Origin: Nitrososphaerota archaeon
Lineage (GTDB): Archaea > Thermoproteota > Nitrososphaeria > Nitrososphaerales > Gagatemarchaeaceae
Direction: 5' to 3'
Length of the DNA stretch: 64,000 nt
NCBI GenBank assembly: GCA_027886885.1
Contig: JAPCJP010000008.1
Span: 1-64,000 of the forward strand
The first letter of the stretch is position 1. Every line of letters begins with the position of its first letter. Of this stretch, positions 57,525 through 64,000 are shown piece by piece. A program made the translations under genes and the position numbers. The notes below the pieces were generated by a model. That model searched no databases and was not told the DNA's origin. It saw only the letters and a program-made list of their open reading frames with translations.

Positions 57525-58445
57525 ATGGAAGTTTCAGCAGAGGCATTCGCCCCAGCGGCAATCTCGAACTTCTTCACCATTCACGATGCCGGCCTGTCCT
57601 TGGACCCCCCGGACCTCGCGCACGTGGGTGCCACTGGAGGAGGCTACATGCTCTCCAAGGGCGTCCGAAGCAGGGCACAGAGAGGCCGGTCTCTCAACGG
57701 GAGCATCTCGGTGGTTGTGAACGGGGACCCGAAGTATGATGCCAGGACGACGAGACGCGCAATCGAGCTCCTCTTGGCGGTGACCAAGAGGGAATATCCG
57801 GGAGTAGAGGTAGCCCAGACGGTCGAGGTGCCGATCGGGGAAGGGTTCGGCGCCAGCGCGGCCTCTGCCCTCTCCGGGGTGATGGCGGTTGCATCCTTTC
57901 TCCAGATTCAAAAGCCCATCGTCGAGCTCGCCTTCTACGCGCACTCCGCCGACATTCTGTGCAGGACCGGACTGGGGACGGTGTCCGTGATCTACAACCG
58001 GGGAGGAGCAGGGGTCATAACAAGTGCAGGAGGTCCGGGGATCGCCGAGGTGAAGAACGTGCCAGTGCCCAGGGGGCTCCGCGTGGTGACCGCGTCTCTT
58101 GCACCATACGACAAAGCCCTGGTCTTGTCATCCCCCAGCATGAAGGAAAAGGTGAACCGGCTCGGGGACGAAGCGCTCGCAAGGGCTTCCGACTACACCA
58201 TCGAGGGCCTTGTGAAGGCGGGCGAGGTATTCTCCGAGAGCCTCGGTCTCGAGTCCCCTGCGGTCCGGCACCTGGTGAGATTAGCGAGGGAACACGGCGC
58301 CATGGGTGCGAGCCAGAACATGGTCGGGCACGCGATCCACGCGCTCGTATTCGAGGAGGACGTACCATCTGTGGCCGGCGCGCTGGAGCGGGATTCCCTC
58401 TCCCCACGGGTCGCGGTCTATGACTTTGGCTCGGCCGCCCGCTAG
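57525..58445 (+). CDS. pok: Pantoate kinase (GHMP family)
   Basis: A 306-residue archaeal GHMP kinase that phosphorylates pantoate in the archaea-specific CoA pathway. The ATP-binding motif is VPIGEGFGASAASALSG; the N-terminus FAPAAISNFFTIHD replaces the usual GHMP start; the C-terminal HGAMGASQNMVGHAIHAL is typical of the PoK (COG1829) family. The partner phosphopantothenate synthetase is not in the window. Its stop overlaps that of the convergent peptidase by 4 bp. Confidence 0.9.
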   Translation: MEVSAEAFAPAAISNFFTIHDAGLSLDPPDLAHVGATGGGYMLSKGVRSRAQRGRSLNGSISVVVNGDPKYDARTTRRAIELLLAVTKREYPGVEVAQTVEVPIGEGFGASAASALSGVMAVASFLQIQKPIVELAFYAHSADILCRTGLGTVSVIYNRGGAGVITSAGGPGIAEVKNVPVPRGLRVVTASLAPYDKALVLSSPSMKEKVNRLGDEALARASDYTIEGLVKAGEVFSESLGLESPAVRHLVRLAREHGAMGASQNMVGHAIHALVFEEDVPSVAGALERDSLSPRVAVYDFGSAAR

Positions 58446-59479
58446 AGGATCAGCAGTTCTCTGTCGTACTTCGTCAGGACCTCCACGTCGTTTCCCACGA
58501 ACAGTGTGTCCTCGATCCTTATGCCGTAGTCTCCGGGGATGTAGATCCCCGGCTCGACCGTGACCACGTCGCCCGTCTGGAGCGTGTCCTCGCTCTTGCC
58601 GCCGAGCGAGGGGGATTCGTGGATGTCAATCCCGACCCCGTGGCCCGTCCCATGGGTGAAGAAGCCGTCGAGCCTATGCCCCTTCAGTATTGCCTTTACG
58701 GCAAGGTGGATATCTCTCCCCGATTCTCCTCGCCTGACCATCTTGACACCGTGCCTCTCCGCTTCGAGGACGGCCTCGTAGCCGTCCCTTTGCTCCTTTC
58801 TCACCCTTCCAACCGCGTAGGTACGGGTGCAGTCAGAGCAGTAACCCCTGTAGCGGAAGAAGATGTCTGCGACTATCATGTCGCCGCTCCGCACCTTCCT
58901 TTTGGTGAGCTCGGCGTGCGGATACGCAGAGTTCTCTCCGGAGCCGATGATTATCGGGCTCAGCGAGCCCTCCGCCGCTAGGGGTGAGAGGTCATCCAGC
59001 GTCGCTTGCTTCATCACTTCAGCGGCGATCTCGAGCTCCGTCAATCCGGGCCTTATCGTCTTCTCCAGCATCTCGTATATCTTGTCGATTCTCTCGCTCG
59101 CCCCGCGGATCAACGAGAGCTCCTCGCTGTCCTTCTTCCTCCGAGCCTGGATGAAGGGACCCGTGTCCACTGTACCCCTCACTTGCCCGTCCTTACTGTC
59201 GATGAGGGTCCTACCCTTTGCAAGGAGCCTCTTGACCGCCTTGACCTGGTCAGACCGTACAGGGGCAGTGACCACTTCGGCTTCATGGCTGCTCCCGGTC
59301 GCCCTCTTCTCCTCCATGACGGAGGTCACCAGCACGGTTGCGTCGGGCCTCACGATTCCCCACCCACCTCCCCAGAAGCCGGTAAGGTAGTACAGGTTCT
59401 TCGGGTCTGCGACGACCACGTTGTCGAATCCGGACGCGAGCAATAGAAGCCTCTCGCGCCTCTGCTTGAAGACGCTCAA
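58442..59479 (-). CDS. pepQ: Xaa-Pro dipeptidase/aminopeptidase (M24B)
   Basis: A 345-residue pita-bread metallopeptidase. The metal ligands are all present: Asp in VADIFFRYRG, Asp in CSDCTRTYAVG, His in THGTGHGVGIDIHE, Glu in TVEPGIYIPG and Glu in IRIEDTLFVG. It should cleave dipeptides or N-terminal residues before proline in the cytoplasm. The ATG at 59479 lies 27 bp below the minus-strand CATATAAG TATA (59503-59510). Confidence 0.92.
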   Translation of the reverse strand: MSVFKQRRERLLLLASGFDNVVVADPKNLYYLTGFWGGGWGIVRPDATVLVTSVMEEKRATGSSHEAEVVTAPVRSDQVKAVKRLLAKGRTLIDSKDGQVRGTVDTGPFIQARRKKDSEELSLIRGASERIDKIYEMLEKTIRPGLTELEIAAEVMKQATLDDLSPLAAEGSLSPIIIGSGENSAYPHAELTKRKVRSGDMIVADIFFRYRGYCSDCTRTYAVGRVRKEQRDGYEAVLEAERHGVKMVRRGESGRDIHLAVKAILKGHRLDGFFTHGTGHGVGIDIHESPSLGGKSEDTLQTGDVVTVEPGIYIPGDYGIRIEDTLFVGNDVEVLTKYDRELLIL

Positions 59480-59502
59480 CGCAGGACCGGTGCCCTCCTC
59501 CG

Positions 59503-59510
59503 CTTATATG
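59503..59510 (-). promoter_or_regulatory. TATA element for pepQ
   Basis: Minus-strand CATATAAG centres 27 bp before ATG 59479. Confidence 0.55.
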
Positions 59511-59596
59511 GTTGAAAGACGAGCGAAATCCTGCCGTGTGTCAGAGGACTCCCGGCCCGATGCGGGTCGTCAAAGAGCGCGCGGCTGCTTCATCAT

Positions 59597-59604
59597 GCTT
59601 ATAT
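59597..59604 (+). promoter_or_regulatory. TATA element for smc-scpA-scpB
   Basis: GCTTATAT centres about 41 bp before ATG 59642, leaving a short leader with GGAGC near the start. Nothing else is evident in the 59511-59596 gap. Confidence 0.5.
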
Positions 59605-59641
59605 CGCAACCATTCGGTGGAAATGTCAACGGAGCTTCGAG

Positions 59642-62600
59642 ATGGGTTATATCCGCAAGCTGGAGGTCAAAGGGTTCAAGTCTTTTGGGCCCAAGACGCT
59701 CACCATAACCTTCGAGCAGGGGCTCAACGTCGTCACCGGTCCCAACGGAAGCGGCAAGTCCAACATCGCAGACGCCATCTTGTTCGCTCTCGGCGAGAAC
59801 TCGCCCAGGGTCCTCAGGGCGGCGCAGGGCAGACTCTCGGGCCTTCTCTACGACCCCAAACGAGAGGTCGAGGTCGAGACGGGCGAACGCGAGGGGTCAC
59901 CCGGTGAGTCCTACTCCGAGGAGAAGCCGAACAGCTGCCGCTCCACCATACAGTTCGATAACGCCGATAGGAAGATCCCCGTAGACACCGACCTCGTCAC
60001 CGTCTCGAGGGAGCTCAGGGAGAACGGCGAGAACGTCTATTCGTTGAACGGAAAGAAGACCACCAAGAGCATCATCGCAGACCTCCTCGACGTCTCCGGG
60101 CTATCCCCCAGCGGGCTGAACATAATCCCCCAGGGAGCGGCGACCAGGGTCGCGGACCAGACCCCCGACGAGAAGAGGAAGATGATAGAGGAGGTCGTGG
60201 GCATCTCAAAGTTCGACGAGAAGAAGAACGAGGCCCTGAAGCAGCTTTCCCAGGCAGATAACAAGCTCCAGATAGAACTCGCGCGCACCGGCGAGATGAA
60301 GAGCCAGCTCGAGCGGCTGGAAGAGCAGCGGAACGACCTGGTCAGGTACTGGCAGCTGGAGGGACAGGTAGCCTGGCTCAAAGCCGTCCAGACTTCGCGC
60401 AAGGTGAACGACTTCCGGGAGAAGGTGAACTCCACCCGGAAGCAGCAGGAGGAGATGTTGCTCAAGCTCGAGGAGGTGCGGAGGAGGCGGGACGCATACT
60501 CCGGGAGGATAATCGCCACCACCCAGGAGAAGGACAAGTTCATCCTCGAGATCGTTCAGGGCGGGGGGGAAGGGCCGACCCACATGCAGATGGAGAGGGA
60601 GTCCAAGAAGTTCAGGTTCGACCAATTGTCACAGGAGCTCCAGCAGCGTGAGGAGAGCATCCGCCGTCTGGAGGCCGAGAGCATCCCGAACCTAAGGGTC
60701 ATCCTGACCGAGAGGAGGAAGCAGGTGAACTCCTCGACCTCCACCGTGGACGACGTGGCTGCGAACGAGGACAAGCTGGAGTCGAGACGCAAGGACGTCT
60801 CCGCCCAGTTAGACGAAGTCAGGGACGCGGAGGAGCTGCTCCGAACCACCGTGGAGAAGAAGAGGAAGCAGAACGACCGGGTCAGGGAGAAGATAGAGCA
60901 GCTCGGCCAGGAGCTCGCCCCGCTGGAGGTCGAGCTGAACTCCGTCCTTGCCAACCTCAGCGTCGAGACCAAGAGGCTCGAAGAGCTCGACGGGAGGGTC
61001 AAGAACTTCGGGCAGCTCATCGAGCGCCTCGATTCCAATACCACGCAGTTGTTCGAACTGCAGGCCAGGGCGACCCAGGAGCTTAACGAGATAGACCAGT
61101 CGCTCTCCCAGGCGGAAAAGCGCAGAGGAGCCATAGGCCAGAGCGTCGATGTCGCAGCCAAGGTCCTTGAGAGGGCCAGCAGCGAGGTCGCGCTTGCGAC
61201 AGTCAAGAAGGAGGTCACCGACGAGATATCCGGAGACCGCGTGGGTCACGCCCGTCTGAAGAAGCTGTGCGAGGAGGGAGGGGTTCCGGGCTACATCGGG
61301 GTGCTCAACCAGGTCGTGGGCTATCCGCCTCAATACGCAAGGGCGTGCGCCGCCGTGCTCGACAGGTGGATGAATGCCTTCGTGGTGGAGGACGTCCGCT
61401 CCATGACGGCGATGATAAAGGCGGGCAAGCGGCTCAACATAAAGTCGTTCGCGATTATTCCCCTCTCCGAGGTCAACGAGACGAACTCGACAGGGGTGGA
61501 AAAGTCGACGGGCGTCGTGGGTCCTCTCTCCTCGGTGCTAAAGTCTGACAGGCAGTATCGCGGTCTAGTGAACTTCGTGGCCGGCGACACCGTGCTCGTC
61601 GAATCTGAGGCCATAGCCTACGTCCTGGCATCGGAGGGGTACAGGACGGTGACGACAACGGGAGAAGTATTCGAGCTGGGCGGTAGGGCCTTCGCCTATG
61701 GGCTTCACGACATGCTGTCGAACATCCTGCAGGGTCTAGAGGATATCGAGGACGTGGGTGAGGTCGAGGCGGCGGTGGCGGCTCTCAGGGCTGCCATAGA
61801 CAAGAGGAAGGCGATGCTGGACGGGCTGGACGTCGAAGCCAGGTCTGCAAGCAAGGACCGCGTGAAGAAGATTGCCTCGGTGGCCGCGCTTCGCGCTGAG
61901 GCGGACACGGTCTCGAGGCTCTCAAAGAGATACAGGACCATGTTCCGTCTCCAGAGACAGGACAGGGACAACCAGCAGAGGACGGTGGACAGGCTGACGA
62001 GGAGACAGGCGAACCTCGGCGGGAAGAAGCTGGCGATCTCCCAGGAGCTTGCGTCTCTCGACGCCGACCTCAAAGAGGCAGAGTCCCTCGAGCTCGACAA
62101 GCTGCTTGTGGAGCTCGAACTGGCTCGCAACGATTTCACGCTTCAGGTCAACCAGCTAAGCTCGAGGCTCTCGGAGGTCCATCTCTCGCTGACCAGGGAG
62201 AGGGCCAACCTAGAACAGATGCTCCTCCCGAACTTCGAGAGGGTGAGAGTGGACCTCGAGTCGTCGGAGCTAAAGTACGAGGAGGACCGGATCTTCGTCC
62301 ACAACGGACGGAGGGAGGTCAACGAGCTCTCCAAGAGGCTTGCGGAGCTCGACCTGCAGCTCCAGAAGGTCCTGGAGTCATCCACAAACAGCCAGCCAGT
62401 CATCGACGAGTTCAACACGAAAATCCGCAGGCTAGAGGAGGAAAGGGACGCGGCCAACCGGTCGGCCATGAACACCGAGAAGGAACTCTTCTCCCTTCAG
62501 CAGGCGGAGTCATCCACCCTGGAGAGGGTGGACCAGCTCCTGAGCCAGCTCCACATGTACGGCTACGACGATGTCCTCGAGATATTCGACGGGAGCGAGC

Positions 62601-63244
62601 AGCTCCTCTCGCAGGTCGAGTTCGAGTACGAGACGCTTGGCAGAGCCGTGAACAAGGCCGCCGAGCGCGACTACTCGGCGGTCTACGACAACTATCGCCA
62701 CCTCTCCGAGAGGATCAACGAGCTGGAGAGGGAAAGGACCTCCATAGTCCGCTTCATCGAGAACATAGACGCCGAGAAGAACAAGGTCTTCATGACGGCG
62801 TTCGAGACCATCAACAGGGAGTTCGCAGAAACCTTCAAGCGCCTCACGGGAGGTGAGGGTAGGCTGGAGCTCGAGGACAGCGAGCAGGTCTTCTCCGGAG
62901 GCATCTACCTCATGGGGAGCTTCAGGGGCAAGCCGGCGTGGGAGTCGTCCTCGATGTCAGGGGGAGAAAAGTCGGTGACCGCGGTCTCGCTCATCCTGGC
63001 CATACAGAAGGTGAACCCGCACCCGTTCTACCTCTTCGACGAGATCGACCAGAACCTGGACCAGGCGAACTCCCTCAGCCTCGCGGCGTTCTTCCGGGAG
63101 AGGTCGAGCCAGGCCCAGATACTCGTGGTGTCGCTCAAGGACACCATGGTCGCCCAGAGCAACGTCGCCTACGGGGTATACAGCATCGGCGGCATCTCGA
63201 GGATAGTCCGTTCCAAGCTGGAGGTCCAGGTCAAGAGTGGTTGA
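59642..63244 (+). CDS. smc: Chromosome segregation ATPase SMC
   Basis: A 1200-residue SMC protein of full length. The N-terminal head has Walker A GPNGSGKSN (33-41). Long coiled coils flank a hinge (about 535-690, including GYIGVLNQVVGYPPQYA). The C-terminal head carries the ABC signature SSMSGGEKS (about 1103-1111) and Walker B FYLFDEIDQNLD (about 1128-1139). It forms the condensin ring with ScpA and ScpB, whose genes follow directly. Insertion of about 20 residues after the Walker A region (EREGSPGESYSEEKPN) is common in archaeal SMCs. Confidence 0.96.
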   Translation: MGYIRKLEVKGFKSFGPKTLTITFEQGLNVVTGPNGSGKSNIADAILFALGENSPRVLRAAQGRLSGLLYDPKREVEVETGEREGSPGESYSEEKPNSCRSTIQFDNADRKIPVDTDLVTVSRELRENGENVYSLNGKKTTKSIIADLLDVSGLSPSGLNIIPQGAATRVADQTPDEKRKMIEEVVGISKFDEKKNEALKQLSQADNKLQIELARTGEMKSQLERLEEQRNDLVRYWQLEGQVAWLKAVQTSRKVNDFREKVNSTRKQQEEMLLKLEEVRRRRDAYSGRIIATTQEKDKFILEIVQGGGEGPTHMQMERESKKFRFDQLSQELQQREESIRRLEAESIPNLRVILTERRKQVNSSTSTVDDVAANEDKLESRRKDVSAQLDEVRDAEELLRTTVEKKRKQNDRVREKIEQLGQELAPLEVELNSVLANLSVETKRLEELDGRVKNFGQLIERLDSNTTQLFELQARATQELNEIDQSLSQAEKRRGAIGQSVDVAAKVLERASSEVALATVKKEVTDEISGDRVGHARLKKLCEEGGVPGYIGVLNQVVGYPPQYARACAAVLDRWMNAFVVEDVRSMTAMIKAGKRLNIKSFAIIPLSEVNETNSTGVEKSTGVVGPLSSVLKSDRQYRGLVNFVAGDTVLVESEAIAYVLASEGYRTVTTTGEVFELGGRAFAYGLHDMLSNILQGLEDIEDVGEVEAAVAALRAAIDKRKAMLDGLDVEARSASKDRVKKIASVAALRAEADTVSRLSKRYRTMFRLQRQDRDNQQRTVDRLTRRQANLGGKKLAISQELASLDADLKEAESLELDKLLVELELARNDFTLQVNQLSSRLSEVHLSLTRERANLEQMLLPNFERVRVDLESSELKYEEDRIFVHNGRREVNELSKRLAELDLQLQKVLESSTNSQPVIDEFNTKIRRLEEERDAANRSAMNTEKELFSLQQAESSTLERVDQLLSQLHMYGYDDVLEIFDGSEQLLSQVEFEYETLGRAVNKAAERDYSAVYDNYRHLSERINELERERTSIVRFIENIDAEKNKVFMTAFETINREFAETFKRLTGGEGRLELEDSEQVFSGGIYLMGSFRGKPAWESSSMSGGEKSVTAVSLILAIQKVNPHPFYLFDEIDQNLDQANSLSLAAFFRERSSQAQILVVSLKDTMVAQSNVAYGVYSIGGISRIVRSKLEVQVKSG

Positions 63245-63890
63245 GGAAGAGTCCTTCGCAAGGCCGCCCCTGAACATGCTCATCGACCCGAGGGCAGCGA
63301 AGCGGACGAGCCCCTGGGAGATTCACCTCTCTGAGCTGCTCGACCTCTTCCTCGAGGCGATAACAAAGTCCGAGATCCTCGACCTCAGGGTCGCAGGCAC
63401 GGCAGCCCTCACCTCGGCTACCATCTACAGGTTCAAGGTCGAATCCCTCTTCCTCTTCGAGAGGCTGCAGCGTGAGAGGCGCATGGTCGACGCGACCGAG
63501 CCCCCGCAGATCGTCGTCATGCCCTTCAGGTACGAGATCTACTCGACCACGGTCGAGGAGCTCTTCGACTCCCTGGCTCGCATGCTCGAGGACATAGTGG
63601 TCGACGAGCGGGAGGAGAGCACGGTCTCGTCAGCCCTGCTAGATAGCACGCCGCCGCCGAACCCGGAGGAGTACCTCATCACGATACTATCGAACCTCCA
63701 GGCTTTCAAGGGCATCTTGCGAGAGAGGATAGGCGGGCTCGGGAGGATAAAGCTCTCCGACCTTATCCGGGAGATGTCCCTGCTAGAGGCCGCAAGGACC
63801 TTCATCCTGCTGCTCTTCTCCGCGAGCAACGGAGAGGTCATACTCGAGCAAGAAGGGGAGAACGACCTCCTCGTAATCTTGGTGGGGTGA
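63237..63890 (+). CDS. scpA: Condensin kleisin subunit ScpA
   Basis: A 217-residue archaeal kleisin. The N-terminal helix (SPWEIHLSELLDLFLEAI) would bind the SMC neck, and the C-terminal winged helix (RIKLSDLIREMSLLEAARTFILLL) binds the SMC head. GTG 63237 overlaps the smc stop by 8 bp, so it is translationally coupled. The sequence VILEQEGENDLLV is the usual ScpA C-terminal strand. Confidence 0.9.
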   Translation: MVEEESFARPPLNMLIDPRAAKRTSPWEIHLSELLDLFLEAITKSEILDLRVAGTAALTSATIYRFKVESLFLFERLQRERRMVDATEPPQIVVMPFRYEIYSTTVEELFDSLARMLEDIVVDEREESTVSSALLDSTPPPNPEEYLITILSNLQAFKGILRERIGGLGRIKLSDLIREMSLLEAARTFILLLFSASNGEVILEQEGENDLLVILVG

Positions 63891-63894
63891 GCTC

Positions 63895-64000
63895 TTGAGC
63901 GAGCAGGCCGGTGCGGCCAAGGACGTACGTGCAAGGATAGAGGCAGCGCTATACTCCTCGGGGCGAGCCCTCGACGCGGACCAGCTAGCTGGCGCTGCGG
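63895..64000 (+). CDS. scpB: Condensin subunit ScpB, 5' part only
   Basis: The frame from TTG 63895 runs to the window edge (35 codons). RARIEAALYSSGRALDADQLAG matches the N-terminal winged-helix start of ScpB (IEA-LY-SG---L pattern). It follows scpA by 4 bp and completes the condensin operon. Identification rests on a short segment plus context. Confidence 0.8.
   Translation, partial: MSEQAGAAKDVRARIEAALYSSGRALDADQLAGAA

Noticed and set aside
59511-59596. Possible small RNA in the pepQ-smc gap
   Set aside because: No C/D or H/ACA box pair or convincing hairpin with a promoter was found; it looks like ordinary spacer between two TATA elements.
1-64000. CRISPR array, insertion sequence or prophage
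   Set aside because: No regularly spaced direct repeats, transposase motifs, terminal inverted repeats or phage structural genes were seen; the only mobile genes are the two LAGLIDADG endonucleases.

Overview
The window is archaeal chromosome of high GC content, probably Thermoproteota (TACK) and most like a heterotrophic, aerobic member of the Nitrososphaeria (Thaumarchaeota). The evidence is an archaeal information-processing set (RadA and a RadB-like paralogue, eL13, an Sm protein, aRqcH/NFACT, RIO2 kinase, archaeal-type AdoMet synthetase, archaeal pantoate kinase, HTH-ThiN regulator), a tRNA with bulge-helix-bulge introns, frequent TTG and GTG starts, and TATA elements centred about 25-33 bp upstream of many start codons, which implies mostly leaderless mRNAs. 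The phylum is well supported; the class is inference. Genes are densely packed, with frequent short convergent overlaps and no gene-free stretch above 300 bp.

Layout. 1-964: LAGLIDADG endonuclease running off the left edge. 1038-3879: membrane-linked GMC (fatty-alcohol-oxidase-type) oxidoreductase operon. 3904-6405: OGG1-like glycosylase, eL13, E1-like enzyme. 6432-6567: tRNA-Tyr(GUA) with two introns, flanked by a second LAGLIDADG gene (6588-7496). 7638-9990: membrane protein, heme O synthase, heme A synthase. 10052-15087: Mut7-C RNase, GNAT, coiled-coil surface protein, AMMECR1, AsnRS, RadA. 15132-25189: large surface glycoprotein, Nudix, PyrF, an eL22-like protein, amidohydrolase plus Rieske protein, cis-prenyltransferase plus DUF373. 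25285-43127: lipid and CoA metabolism: acyl-CoA ligase, thiolase, two active-site-less thiolase-like proteins with two DUF35 partners and acetoacetyl-CoA synthetase, LLM oxidoreductase, UbiA prenyltransferase, acyl-CoA dehydrogenase, EtfBA and a membrane ETF:quinone oxidoreductase. 43183-50724: glycosyltransferase, aRqcH, RadB-like, Sm, AdoMet synthetase, RIO2. 50752-59479: ECF S component and ThiR-type regulator with a shared promoter, CTP synthase, aldo/keto reductase, AbrB-PhoU regulator with a palindromic operator, a further S component joined to pantoate kinase, and an M24 peptidase. 59642-64000: smc-scpA-scpB condensin operon, cut by the right edge.

How it fits together. Acyl-CoA ligase, acyl-CoA dehydrogenase, EtfAB and the Fe-S/cytochrome b ETF oxidoreductase form a route from fatty or carboxylic acids into a membrane quinone pool. 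CtaB and CtaA would supply heme A to an aa3-type terminal oxidase located elsewhere. The thiolase-like/DUF35/acetoacetyl-CoA synthetase operon lies in the middle of this module and is the most interesting candidate for undescribed chemistry. The other notable items are the doubly split tRNA-Tyr, the ThiR and PhoU promoter operators, the S component-pantoate kinase pair and the eL22-like protein.
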